Assembly: GCA_002381125.1 (NCBI GenBank)
Contig: DFUT01000001.1
Span: 1-52,739, forward strand
Direction: 5' to 3'
Length of the DNA: 52,739 nucleotides
DNA from: Bacteroidales bacterium UBA4179
GTDB lineage: Bacteria > Bacteroidota > Bacteroidia > Bacteroidales > Dysgonomonadaceae
Of the stretch, positions 7,564 through 16,872 are shown piece by piece. Position 1 is the stretch's first letter. Every line of letters starts with the position of its first letter. The translations under genes and the position numbers were made by a program. The notes beneath the pieces are model-generated. The model was not told the origin of the DNA. It searched no databases and saw nothing but the letters and a program-made list of their open reading frames with translations.

Positions 7564-9201
7564 ATGGATGCTGAAAAAAATGTAAGAACGTGGTTACCGT
7601 TGTGGCTTGCTTTGGCTATTGTGTTAGGAATTTTTATCGGTAACAAATTTTTGGTATTTGAACGAGGAATAAAAGTTGCGGGTACCGAAAAATTAAACGC
7701 AGTTCTTAGTTACATCGGAGAATCATATGTCGATCCCATAAATATGAGGGGATTGGTTGAAGATGCTTTGCCTCATATCGTTAGGGAGCTCGACCCTCAT
7801 TCAGCTTATATACCTGCCGAAGAAATGAAACGGGTCAACGAAGAGCTGGAATCTCGTTTTTCGGGTATAGGCGTAAGCTTTTATGTGCTAAACGACACCA
7901 TTGTTGTTACCGGTATTATTCCGGGAGGTCCTTCCGAAGCCGCAGGCATCCAACCCTGGGATCGTATTGTTGAAGTAAACGATACGTTAGTGGCAGGAAT
8001 AAACATCACCAATGAACAGGTAGTGAAAAAACTTCGAGGCGAAAGAGGTACACAAGTGAAGCTTGGCATCATCAGACCCTCCGAGAATAAAATGATACAC
8101 ATTACCGTAACCCGTGGAGATATTCCTGTTAGCAGTGTACAAGCCTCTTACATGTTAACAGACGATATCGGTTACATTAAAGTAGGTACTTTTGCATTTA
8201 CTACTTTCAGCGAATTTATCTCGGCTATCTCCAAATTAAAAAACCAACAGAGCAATTCTTTTGTGATCGATCTTCGAGGCAATTCCGGGGGTTCACTGGA
8301 AACGGTGGTTTCAATGGCAAACGAATTTTTGAATAAAGGTGAATTAATTGTTTATGCCGAAGGACGCAGATTTCCCCGTATTGATTACTATGCCGATGGA
8401 TCGGGAACCTGTAAAAACGATCAGATTGTTGTGTTGATTGACGAATTGAGTGCTTCGGCCAGCGAAATCTTTGCAGGAGCTATGCAGGATCATGATCGCG
8501 GATTGATTATCGGACGCAAATCTTTTGGAAAAGGGTTGGTGCAAAGTCAACGTCAATTCAAAGACGGTTCTGCCATTCGGTTAACGGTTGCTCGTTATTA
8601 TACGCCATCGGGACGATCCATTCAGCGTAAATACGAAAAAGGGCACTATGATGAGTACGAAATGGATGCTATCAATCGTTATATCCAAGGGGATTATATA
8701 AATGTGGATACAGCTTCGAATGTCGATTTAAAACCATATAAGACAGTAGGAGGGAGAACCGTTTATGGTGGCGACGGAATCATGCCCGATATTTTTATTC
8801 CTCGTGATACCACCGGTATAAATCCATATTTCAATGCCTTGATAAGTCGCGATCTTGTTCAGGAATATGCGATGGTGTACAGCGATAGGAATAGAGAGAA
8901 ATTAGGGAAATTCAGTTCGTGGGAGGAGCTTCATCGCTATCTTCGCATGCAGCCTTTGCTGATAAATTTGGTAAGTTATGCCGATTCAAAGGGTGTAAGG
9001 CAGCGTCCATACTATATTGAAGAGTCGCGAAAACTTTTAGAAACTCAATTGGAAGCCTACATTATCCGGAATTTTTGGGGAGAAGAGGGGTTTTATGCTG
9101 TTCTTGTGGAAAACGATAATGTGGTTGATAAAGCCATTGAAATGATTGTTACGGGAAAAACCGCACCCGAAGCAATTGTTCGGGAACGTTACAAAGAGTG
9201 A
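7564..9201 (+). CDS. S41 family C-terminal processing protease with PDZ domain
   Basis: Periplasmic or membrane-anchored serine protease. One N-terminal membrane segment (LPLWLALAIVLGIFIGNKF) is followed by a dimer/cap region (LNAVLSYIGESYVDPI), a PDZ domain (GIGVSFYVLNDTIVVTGII to VKLGIIRP) and the S41 domain. The catalytic Ser is in ELSASASEIFAGAMQDHDRG and the Lys in SFGKGLVQ, about 25 residues apart as in Tsp/CtpA. A roughly 170-residue C-terminal extension follows. There are two adjacent ATGs (7561, 7564); I took the second. A 5-formyl-THF cyclo-ligase gene starts about 60 bases after the stop; the order deaminase-protease-cyclo-ligase recurs in Bacteroidales (my recollection). Confidence 0.92.
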   Translation: MDAEKNVRTWLPLWLALAIVLGIFIGNKFLVFERGIKVAGTEKLNAVLSYIGESYVDPINMRGLVEDALPHIVRELDPHSAYIPAEEMKRVNEELESRFSGIGVSFYVLNDTIVVTGIIPGGPSEAAGIQPWDRIVEVNDTLVAGINITNEQVVKKLRGERGTQVKLGIIRPSENKMIHITVTRGDIPVSSVQASYMLTDDIGYIKVGTFAFTTFSEFISAISKLKNQQSNSFVIDLRGNSGGSLETVVSMANEFLNKGELIVYAEGRRFPRIDYYADGSGTCKNDQIVVLIDELSASASEIFAGAMQDHDRGLIIGRKSFGKGLVQSQRQFKDGSAIRLTVARYYTPSGRSIQRKYEKGHYDEYEMDAINRYIQGDYINVDTASNVDLKPYKTVGGRTVYGGDGIMPDIFIPRDTTGINPYFNALISRDLVQEYAMVYSDRNREKLGKFSSWEELHRYLRMQPLLINLVSYADSKGVRQRPYYIEESRKLLETQLEAYIIRNFWGEEGFYAVLVENDNVVDKAIEMIVTGKTAPEAIVRERYKE

Positions 9202-9262
9202 TTTTTGTTTCTCCTCGAATTATTTCCGTTCGATTTTGTCTTGCAGAGAAAATGTAGGGAAA

Positions 9263-9820
9263 ATGAAACAAGTGTCTTCAAAGCAAGCATTGCGAAATCG
9301 AATTGCAGCTAAAAAGAACACTTTTTCGGAAACCGAATTACGCGTTTTTTCGTCAGAAGTGATTTCAATGCTGGAATTAACGTCTTTATTTCAGGATGCT
9401 ACCTGTATCTTGAGTTATTATAGTATGCTCGGTGAAGTGGAAACGCATGATTTCATCGATAAATATCACGAGGACAAATGCTTTATTCTCCCTGTCGTAA
9501 GGGGAAATGAATTGGCTTTGAAAAAATTTACTTCACCTGAAGAGATGATAAAATCTTCCTTTGGAATTTTTGAACCAACAGGGGGTGACTTTGTCGATTT
9601 TGATCGAATTGATCTTGTTCTCGTGCCGGGAGTAGCATTCGACAGAGAACTCCATCGGCTGGGTAGAGGCAAGGGATTTTACGACCGATTGTTACCTCTT
9701 ATCCAAGCTCCGAAAATAGGTGTTTGTTTCGATTTTCAATTGTTTGATCATATTCCTTACGATAAGCACGATGTTAAAATGAATATGATTGTCTCGCAAA
9801 ATGAGATTGTGACAGGGTGA
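9263..9820 (+). CDS. 5-formyltetrahydrofolate cyclo-ligase
   Basis: Converts 5-formyl-THF and ATP to 5,10-methenyl-THF. The 185-residue product starts MKQVSSKQALRNRI. Family marks are YYSMLGEVETHDFI, FGIFEPTGGD, DLVLVPGVAFDRELHRLGRGKGFYDR (the conserved GxGKGYYD-type ATP-site block) and GVCFDFQL. An in-frame ATG at 9146 lies inside the preceding protease gene and would add 39 unrelated residues, so 9263 is preferred. It is the last gene of the forward nadC cluster. Confidence 0.92.
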   Translation: MKQVSSKQALRNRIAAKKNTFSETELRVFSSEVISMLELTSLFQDATCILSYYSMLGEVETHDFIDKYHEDKCFILPVVRGNELALKKFTSPEEMIKSSFGIFEPTGGDFVDFDRIDLVLVPGVAFDRELHRLGRGKGFYDRLLPLIQAPKIGVCFDFQLFDHIPYDKHDVKMNMIVSQNEIVTG

Positions 9821-9844
9821 CGATTTTCGACTTTTTATATGCTT

Positions 9845-11683
9845 TTATCGGTAAAAATCAATTTGTGCGTCGCACAGTTTTCGGTAATATCCATTTTTGG
9901 CATACAATTCATCATGATGCCCGTGTTCTACTATTTCCCCTTCGTGTATAACATAAATCTCGTCTGCATTTTTAATGGTAGATAAACGATGGGCAATGGT
10001 AATGGTGGTGCGATTTTGTACCAGTCTATCCAACGCTTCTTGTACTAGTTTTTCCGATGCGGTATCCAATGCCGAAGTGGCTTCGTCTAGGATGAGAATT
10101 TGAGGATTTTTAAGAATGGCTCGTGCAATGCTGATGCGTTGGCGTTGACCACCCGATAGTTTTCCTCCTCTGTCGCCGATATTGGTCTGATAACCCTGCT
10201 CGGTAGCCATGATAAATTCGTGGGCATTGGCAATTCGAGCTGCCTTTTCTACCTCTTCTTGCGTTGCATTTTCGGCACCAAATGCAATGTTGTTGAAAAA
10301 TGTATCATTGAATAGAATGGCTTCCTGACTTACATATCCTATCAACGAGCGTAAATCGTGAAGGGTAACTTCTTTGATGTTTACATCATCAATATAAATT
10401 CCCCCTTCTTGGATGTCGTAAAAGCGAGAAAGAAGATCCACGATGGTTGATTTTCCGGACCCCGATTCCCCGACGAGAGCAATTGTTTTTCCTTTAGGGA
10501 TAACCAGATTGATATCTTTCAATACCCAATCCGATTGATAGGCAAACCAAACGTGGTTGTAGTGGATGTGGCGATTAAATTGAAGTTTTTTTGGTTTTTC
10601 CGGATTCTCGATCTCGTTTTGAGCTTCCAAAATGCGATCGATTCTTTCCATAGAAGCCAGTCCTCTTTGTACGGCATAAGCCGATTTCGAAAAATCTTTG
10701 GCCGGGTTGATAATGCTATAAAAAATAGTGAGATAATAAATAAAGGTGGCAGCATCGATGAGTCCTTTTCCTTCTAAAATTAGTGAACCGCCAAACCAAA
10801 GAACAATAGCTATGGTGATCGTACCAAGAAATTCGCTCATGGGGTGTGCAAGGTACTGGCGGCGTGCAATTCGGTTGGACATTCTTCTGAATTCGTCGCT
10901 TCCTTTGTGAAATCGTTCCGAAATTTTCTTTTCGGCATTGAATGCTTTTATTATGCGCAACCCACTCAATGTTTCCTCCACTTGCGACATTAATTCCCCC
11001 CATTTATTTTGGGCTTCAAAAGATTTTCTCTTGAGCGTTTTTCCCACTCTTCCCATTACATAACCCATTATCGGAAGCAGTACAAGCACAAAAAGAGTAA
11101 GCTCCCAACTCAAAGCAATCATTGTACCCAAATAAATGAGGATAAGGATGGGGTTTTTGAAAAGCATGTCTAGCGAACTCATAATCGAGTTTTCTACTTC
11201 GTTGACGTCGCCTGAAATTCTAGCCAAAATATCCCCTCTGCGTTCTTCCGTAAAAAACCCGATGGGTAAAGCAAGTATTTTTTCATTTATTTGATTTCGG
11301 ATATCTTGCACTACTCCTGTGCGGATAGGTATCGTAAAATACGATCCGAGATAAGCAGACAGGGTCTTAAAAAAGGTCATGATAATCAAGACCGCAGCCA
11401 AGATCAGCAATGTTTGACTGCTTCCGTAGGTTTCAATCAGTTGAGTTATATACCAGTATCCGTTATTGAAAAGAATGTCCAGAGAAGAGACTCCCGGAGT
11501 ATGCCAGGGAATAAATTCGTATGTTGCGGTATTTATTTTGAATAGAACCTGAAGAATAGGTATAATTGTTGCCAGGGAAAATACATTTAAAATAGCAGTC
11601 AGTATGTTGAAAATAAAAGTAAGTACAACATATTTTTTATAGGGAGGCAAAAATCGCCTAAGTATTTTAAAAATTCCTTTCAT
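9845..11683 (-). CDS. ABC transporter, fused permease and ATPase (MsbA/multidrug exporter type)
   Basis: A 612-residue half-transporter. The first 330 residues form six membrane helices (for example YVVLTFIFNILTAILNVFSL and ELTLFVLVLLPIMGYVM); the rest is the ATPase. Nucleotide-binding motifs are Walker A GESGSGKST, the Q-loop GYVSQEAILFNDT, signature LSGGQRQRISIARAI, Walker B ILILDEATSALD and the H-loop TITIAHRLSTIK. The start is set at MKGIFKILRRF (11683); an extension to 11713 would overlap the helicase gene promoter. The family includes MsbA lipid A flippases and drug exporters; substrate cannot be told from sequence. It converges with the cyclo-ligase 24 bases away. Confidence 0.92.
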   Translation of the reverse strand: MKGIFKILRRFLPPYKKYVVLTFIFNILTAILNVFSLATIIPILQVLFKINTATYEFIPWHTPGVSSLDILFNNGYWYITQLIETYGSSQTLLILAAVLIIMTFFKTLSAYLGSYFTIPIRTGVVQDIRNQINEKILALPIGFFTEERRGDILARISGDVNEVENSIMSSLDMLFKNPILILIYLGTMIALSWELTLFVLVLLPIMGYVMGRVGKTLKRKSFEAQNKWGELMSQVEETLSGLRIIKAFNAEKKISERFHKGSDEFRRMSNRIARRQYLAHPMSEFLGTITIAIVLWFGGSLILEGKGLIDAATFIYYLTIFYSIINPAKDFSKSAYAVQRGLASMERIDRILEAQNEIENPEKPKKLQFNRHIHYNHVWFAYQSDWVLKDINLVIPKGKTIALVGESGSGKSTIVDLLSRFYDIQEGGIYIDDVNIKEVTLHDLRSLIGYVSQEAILFNDTFFNNIAFGAENATQEEVEKAARIANAHEFIMATEQGYQTNIGDRGGKLSGGQRQRISIARAILKNPQILILDEATSALDTASEKLVQEALDRLVQNRTTITIAHRLSTIKNADEIYVIHEGEIVEHGHHDELYAKNGYYRKLCDAQIDFYR

Positions 11684-11751
11684 TAAATTCAATGGGTTGT
11701 GAAGTCGGCACAAAATTACGATTTTTCACGGAATAACCGCCGAAAAATTCG

Positions 11752-11759
11752 TACTTTTG
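11752..11759 (+). promoter_or_regulatory. -7 box directly in front of the pcrA start
   Basis: TACTTTTG ends only 5 bases before the ATG at 11765. If used, transcription would begin at or within a base or two of the start codon, giving a leaderless mRNA. No clear -33 TTG is visible. Confidence 0.45.
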
Positions 11760-11764
11760 TCATT

Positions 11765-14089
11765 ATGCAATTGTCTGATAAAAATACGTTGGTCGAATTA
11801 CTTGCTCAATTGAATGCGGCTCAACAAAAAGCCGTCGAATTTTGTGATGGGCCGTCGCTTGTCATAGCCGGTGCCGGATCGGGGAAAACCCGAGTGCTTA
11901 CCTATAAAATTGCTTATTTATTGGAACAGGGGCTTCCTCCTTATTACATTCTTGCTCTCACGTTTACCAATAAAGCCGCAAGGGAAATGAAGTCGCGTGT
12001 TTCCGATCTTGTGGGGGAAAAGAAGGCTCGTCAGGTATGGATGGGGACATTTCACTCCATTTTTTCGCGTATTTTACGCAACGAAGCCGAAATTATCGGC
12101 TTCGATTCCAATTTTACGATTTTTGATGCGTCGGATTCGCAAAACCTTGTCAAACTGATCATAAAAGATATGAATTTGGATGATAAGGTATATCGCCCCG
12201 GCAACGTGTATCATCGTATTTCAAAGGTAAAAAATAGCCTGATCACGCCTGTTATGTACGAACGAAATGCAGAGCTTTTGGAGTATGATCGTAGGATAAA
12301 ACAACCCCTCACTTTTGAAATTTATCGTCGGTATCAAGAGCGTTTGCGGTCTGCGAATAGTATGGATTTTGATGATCTGCTTATGTATACCAATATTCTT
12401 TTTCGGGATTATCCTGAAGTGTTGGAGAATTATCGGAATCGCTTTCAGTATATTTTGGTGGATGAATATCAGGATACGAATTTTGCTCAACATCTCATTG
12501 TGAAGCAATTGGGGGAAGTGCATCGTCGTGTATGTGTGGTAGGCGATGATGCGCAAAGTATCTATTCGTTTCGTGGTGCAAATATCGACAATATTTTAAA
12601 ATTTAAATCTTTCTATCCCGAAGCACGCATATTTAAACTCGAGCAGAATTACCGTTCAACCCAAAATATCGTGAATGCGGCTAACAGCCTAATCAAAAAA
12701 AATGCAGGACAAATTTCCAAAAATGTTTTTTCAAAACAAGAAGAGGGCGAAAAGATTGAGGTGATTAGTGCCTTTTCCGATTTCGAAGAAGGATTGATTG
12801 TTGCCAATAAAATTGCCCGTATGCGTTATGAAGACCATGCGTCGTATGGCGATTTTGCTATTCTTTACCGTACCAATGCGCAGTCGCGTATATTTGAAGA
12901 GGCGTTGCGTAAGAAAAATATTCCTTATCGTATTTATGGTGGTCTTTCTTTTTATCAGCGCAAGGAGATTAAAGACATTATTGGTTATTTTCGATTGATC
13001 GTCAATCCGCAGGATGAGGAGGCCTTTCGAAGGATTATCAATTATCCGACTCGTGGTATTGGCAATGTTACCGTCAATAAGATCTCGGAAGCAGCACACT
13101 CGCATAATACAAGTATGTGGGAAGTGCTTTCTGATCCGTTGAAATACAACCTGAACGTGAACTCCGGGATGTTGAAAAAACTATCCCATTTTCATGCATT
13201 GATTAGCGATTTTATCGAGCAGAACGAAAAGCTGAATGCTTTTGAACTGGCGCAGCGGGTAATTAAAAAAACCGGTATTGCTGCGGAAACTTATCGGGAT
13301 ATGACACCCGAGGGAATGAGCCGTGTGGAAAATATTCAAGAATTGTTGGATGCCATGAACATGTTTGTTGCTCAACGGCAAGAGGAAGGCGATGACGATA
13401 TTTACTTATCGGACTTTTTGTCGGGAGTTTCGCTTTTGACCGATCAGGATACCGATGGTGATTCGGATTCGGAAAGGATAACGCTTATGACAGTGCATTC
13501 GGCCAAAGGATTGGAGTTCGATCATGTTTTTGTGGTGGGAATGGAAGAAGATCTGTTTCCGTTGATAATGGCAAAAAACGAGTTCCAAGGTTTGGAAGAA
13601 GAGCGTCGTTTGTTTTATGTAGCTATTACGCGTGCAAAAAAAACGTGCACGCTTACTTATGCCAAGAGCCGCTTTAAAAATGGTCGCGTAATATCAACAC
13701 GTGAAAGTCGGTTTTTGAGTGATATTGATCGTAAATTTCTTTCGGCTCATGGGGATACGTTTTCTGATGCGTGTTCGGAACATGAAGACGGTTTTTGGAA
13801 TTCATTGCGTCATCAAAATGACGGGATGGCGAATGCAAGAAATCAAAAATCGACCCCTACCTTACAGAGAGAAAAAATTTCACCTGTAAAGCAAAGTTCA
13901 TTTCAATCTTTGTCGAAAGAAGCTGTGGAGCTTCGTGAAGGCGATATCATCGAACATGAACGATTTGGTCGAGGTGTGGTAAGTGGGATAGAATCCACCG
14001 GAAGTGACAAACGGGCGTTTGTCGATTTCGATTCTGCCGGAAGAAAGCAGTTATTGCTAAAGTTTGCGAAGTTTAAAATTGTGAAATAA
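11765..14089 (+). CDS. pcrA: ATP-dependent DNA helicase, UvrD/PcrA (superfamily 1)
   Basis: A 3'-5' helicase for DNA repair and removal of proteins from DNA. The 774-residue product begins MQLSDKNTLVELLAQLNAAQ, with the Q-motif and Walker A IAGAGSGKTRVLTYKIAYLL. Other SF1 motifs are LTFTNKAAREMKSRV, VDEYQDTN, VVGDDAQSIYSFRGA, LEQNYRSTQNIVNAAN, MTVHSAKGLEFDHVF and FYVAITRAKK. The C-terminal tail (ERFGRGVVSGIES...VDFDSAGRKQLLLKFAKFKIV) is the Tudor-like RNA polymerase-binding module of PcrA/UvrD. An in-frame start at 11699 is discounted because it precedes the -7 box. It is transcribed away from the ABC exporter gene. Confidence 0.95.
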   Translation: MQLSDKNTLVELLAQLNAAQQKAVEFCDGPSLVIAGAGSGKTRVLTYKIAYLLEQGLPPYYILALTFTNKAAREMKSRVSDLVGEKKARQVWMGTFHSIFSRILRNEAEIIGFDSNFTIFDASDSQNLVKLIIKDMNLDDKVYRPGNVYHRISKVKNSLITPVMYERNAELLEYDRRIKQPLTFEIYRRYQERLRSANSMDFDDLLMYTNILFRDYPEVLENYRNRFQYILVDEYQDTNFAQHLIVKQLGEVHRRVCVVGDDAQSIYSFRGANIDNILKFKSFYPEARIFKLEQNYRSTQNIVNAANSLIKKNAGQISKNVFSKQEEGEKIEVISAFSDFEEGLIVANKIARMRYEDHASYGDFAILYRTNAQSRIFEEALRKKNIPYRIYGGLSFYQRKEIKDIIGYFRLIVNPQDEEAFRRIINYPTRGIGNVTVNKISEAAHSHNTSMWEVLSDPLKYNLNVNSGMLKKLSHFHALISDFIEQNEKLNAFELAQRVIKKTGIAAETYRDMTPEGMSRVENIQELLDAMNMFVAQRQEEGDDDIYLSDFLSGVSLLTDQDTDGDSDSERITLMTVHSAKGLEFDHVFVVGMEEDLFPLIMAKNEFQGLEEERRLFYVAITRAKKTCTLTYAKSRFKNGRVISTRESRFLSDIDRKFLSAHGDTFSDACSEHEDGFWNSLRHQNDGMANARNQKSTPTLQREKISPVKQSSFQSLSKEAVELREGDIIEHERFGRGVVSGIESTGSDKRAFVDFDSAGRKQLLLKFAKFKIVK

Positions 14090-14133
14090 AAAGCATTTGG
14101 AATCAATGCGCATGTAGGGTTGTTGCGAAATTT

Positions 14134-15303
14134 TCACAAGGTTGTCAGTGCTTCCTCGAATAAAGTAATTTTTTCCAATCCGTTTTCGTTGACGATATAT
14201 GTGTTTTCGATCCCAACGGCCCCGATACCGGGAAGGACGAATTTGGGTTCGAGAGCAATTGCCATACCCGGCTGAAGGGCTTCTTTCGAGCGCAGTGTCA
14301 GTACGGGCGGCTCGTTTATTTCCAACCCGACGCCGTGCCCGATGAATTTTGCCTGTTGAACGGTTCCCATGAAGTAAGGTTCGAGTTGATTTTCTTTCGT
14401 CTTTTTTTCTGCAAGTAAATAGAGGTCGGAACAAAGAGTCCCCGGTTTGGCGGTTTCCCAAATTTCGTTATGAATGTCAATGGATACTTGATGTGCATGA
14501 TAGGCAATTTCCGGCATCTTCCCGATGGCAAAAGTGCGGGTCATGTCGTCCATGTAAGGTCGATAATTCCCGGCCATATCGATCATGAGAGTAGTGCCAT
14601 TTTTTAGTGGTGTTCCGTTTGCACCCAGTGGCAGTAGTGGGGAAATGCCGCCTCCCCCCAATGCATAATCGTATGGAGAGGGTGTTTGAGCGTTGTTGCC
14701 GGTCAAGATGCTTCCCATAAAAATGTCCATGTTTTCTCCGAAAGAACGAAAAATTCCCAACGAACCTGCTTTTCTCATAATGTATTCCAGTTCGATCTGA
14801 AAATCGATATCGGTCATTCCGGGTCGGTATATAGCGGGGATTTGAGAATAGACTTCAGCATGAATTTTTGCACTTTCACGTATCTGATTAAGTTCAAAGT
14901 CTGATTTGATGGCACGTATTTCGCGCATTTTTTGTGAAATATTGGCGATCTTCGGCATGTTTAATGCTGTTTGCAAACGAATAACCGACGTGTACGACAA
15001 AGCGTCGGCTTCCAGAAGCAGAAGCCGGGGAAGGGGAAGGTTGTATTGGTTGAGTATGTCGGGGATTTGTTCCGGTTTGCGGATGTATTCTACGCCATTA
15101 CCGTTAATACCTATCGGACGCTTAATGAAGAGAAGGGGGTCGCTTTCAGGTAAAATATAAAAGTAGCCATTGAAAATGGAATCGTTCAGATAAAACTGAT
15201 TGACGGAAGTAGTAATGATACAGGCATCGGCTTGTTGGTCGACAATAACTTGTTGAACTTTTCGCAATCGGGCAATCAACTCTTCTTTTGGGGTTGAAAT
15301 CAT
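14134..15303 (-). CDS. M24 family metallopeptidase (Xaa-Pro aminopeptidase-like)
   Basis: 389 residues from MISTPKEELIARLRKV. The N-terminal creatinase-type domain (VNQFYLNDSIFNGYFYILPESDP) is followed by a pita-bread catalytic domain. Candidate metal ligands are Asp in TLMIDMAGNYRPYMDDMTRTF (two Asp), His in KFIGHGVGLEINEPP, Glu in ALEPKFV and Glu in GIENTYIV, so all five appear present. It likely removes N-terminal residues ahead of proline from peptides in the cytoplasm. The longer start at 15339 is rejected because a TACCTTTG box lies at 15320-15327 (minus). Confidence 0.9.
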   Translation of the reverse strand: MISTPKEELIARLRKVQQVIVDQQADACIITTSVNQFYLNDSIFNGYFYILPESDPLLFIKRPIGINGNGVEYIRKPEQIPDILNQYNLPLPRLLLLEADALSYTSVIRLQTALNMPKIANISQKMREIRAIKSDFELNQIRESAKIHAEVYSQIPAIYRPGMTDIDFQIELEYIMRKAGSLGIFRSFGENMDIFMGSILTGNNAQTPSPYDYALGGGGISPLLPLGANGTPLKNGTTLMIDMAGNYRPYMDDMTRTFAIGKMPEIAYHAHQVSIDIHNEIWETAKPGTLCSDLYLLAEKKTKENQLEPYFMGTVQQAKFIGHGVGLEINEPPVLTLRSKEALQPGMAIALEPKFVLPGIGAVGIENTYIVNENGLEKITLFEEALTTL

Positions 15304-15319
15304 ATTTGTTTTTATTTTC

Positions 15320-15327
15320 AAAGGTAA
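15320..15327 (-). promoter_or_regulatory. -7 box for the M24 peptidase gene
   Basis: TACCTTTG on the minus strand, 16 bases ahead of the ATG at 15303. This gives a very short leader and fixes the start codon. A -33 TTG at normal spacing is not seen. Confidence 0.5.
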
Positions 15328-15492
15328 TGATAAATCCAATTTGTGGGTTATTATTTGGGATTGTTTTGTAAATTTGTCGAGATAGGATGCTCTTCTTGGT
15401 TAATATGAATGTTGGGCTCGAAAGCCGGTCGGTGCTGTGAGTTGATTTGGGAAGATGAGCATAATACCTTTATTACAGGCTGTTTTAATTCG

Positions 15493-16863
15493 ATGAATGG
15501 GAAAATACTTTTAGTAGAAGATGATACGGGGTTCGGAACAATGCTCCGAAAATGGTTTGAAAGAAACGATTTCTCGGTTCAATGGTGTACACATCTGAAT
15601 TCTGCTCAGGAGGCCCTTAGCCGAGGAGAATATGATGTAGTGCTCTCCGATTTACGTTTACCCGACGGAGACGGTATCATGCTATTGCAGTGGATGAAAG
15701 AACACAAAATGAATACGCCTGTAATCATTCTTACCGGATATGGCGAAGTACAGACTGCCGTTGCGGCAATTAAACTGGGAGCATACGACTTTTTGGAGAA
15801 ACCCGTTAATCCTTCCGTGCTTCAACAAAAAATCGAAAGTATTTTCCGTCAAAGAAAAGAAGGAACATATGCCGTTAAAGAAGCACACAAAATCACTGAG
15901 AACGATACAGAAGCAACAAAAACGGTTTTAACTCCATCCTTTGTGAAAGGAGAAAGTCCGTTATTGCAAAAGATGTACGAATATATTGCTTTGGTTGCCC
16001 CAACGCAAATGTCGGTAATGATTTTAGGAGAAAGTGGAACCGGAAAAGAACATGTTGCACGTATGATTCATGAGCAGAGTAACCGTGCTTCGAAACCATT
16101 TGTTGCGGTGGATTGCGGCAGTTTGTCGATGGAGCTGGCACCGAGTGAATTATTTGGGCATAAAAAAGGATCTTTTACTTCTGCCGTAGAAGATAAAACC
16201 GGTTTTTTTCTCGAAGCGGATGGCGGAACGTTGTTTCTTGATGAGGTGGGAAACTTGCCGTATGGTGTTCAGATGCAAATGCTCAGGGCTTTGCAGGAAA
16301 AGAAAATCAGGCCTGTTGGTGCGATGGCCGATGTTGATGTGGATGTACGTATTGTGGCTGCCACAAACAAAAATTTGGAGAAAGCCATAGTGGCAGGTAA
16401 ATTTAGAGAGGATTTATATCATCGATTAAACGAATTTTTAATTGAGGTTCCTCCTCTACGGGATTGTCTTGAGGATATTCCTTTATACGCTGTTCATTTT
16501 CTCAAAGAAGCGAATATTGAACTCGATCGTCACATTCAGTCTATTTCTCCGGAAGCTTTGCATGAATTGGAAAATTATTCATGGCCGGGCAATTTACGGG
16601 AATTACGAAATGTGATACGACGAACGGTGTTGTTTACAAAGGGCGATACAATTACAGTTGAAAACCTTCCTACATTGAAAGAAAAGTCGGAAAATGATAC
16701 CGAAAAAGATATAGCTTTAACAAGAGATGCCGATGAAGAAAAAGAAAGAATTATACGTGCTTTGGAAAAAGCAGGGGGAAATAAAACGTTGGCAGCGCGT
16801 TTGCTTAAGATCGATCGTAAAACTCTTTATAACAAGATTCATTTGTACAATCTCGATCTCTGA
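15493..16863 (+). CDS. Sigma-54-type response regulator (NtrC/RteB-like)
   Basis: 456 residues in three domains. The receiver domain spans about 1-120, with phosphoacceptor Asp53 in VLSDLRLPDGDG, acidic pair EDD and switch Lys in LEKPVNP. The AAA+ domain spans about 150-390, with Walker A GESGTGKE from residue 179, the L1 loop at 226-231, Walker B GGTLFLDEVGNLP and the R-finger region FREDLYHRLNEF. A Fis-type helix-turn-helix ends the protein (GGNKTLAARLLKIDRKTLYNKI). The loop that contacts sigma-54 reads GSFTSA instead of GAFTGA, so sigma-54 dependence is uncertain. The start at 15493 (MNGKILLVEDD) is the natural receiver start; 15409 would add 28 odd residues. It converges with a hybrid kinase 9 bases away and probably forms a pair with it, like RteB with RteA. 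Confidence 0.9.
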   Translation: MNGKILLVEDDTGFGTMLRKWFERNDFSVQWCTHLNSAQEALSRGEYDVVLSDLRLPDGDGIMLLQWMKEHKMNTPVIILTGYGEVQTAVAAIKLGAYDFLEKPVNPSVLQQKIESIFRQRKEGTYAVKEAHKITENDTEATKTVLTPSFVKGESPLLQKMYEYIALVAPTQMSVMILGESGTGKEHVARMIHEQSNRASKPFVAVDCGSLSMELAPSELFGHKKGSFTSAVEDKTGFFLEADGGTLFLDEVGNLPYGVQMQMLRALQEKKIRPVGAMADVDVDVRIVAATNKNLEKAIVAGKFREDLYHRLNEFLIEVPPLRDCLEDIPLYAVHFLKEANIELDRHIQSISPEALHELENYSWPGNLRELRNVIRRTVLFTKGDTITVENLPTLKEKSENDTEKDIALTRDADEEKERIIRALEKAGGNKTLAARLLKIDRKTLYNKIHLYNLDL

Positions 16864-16872
16864 TTGTTTTTG

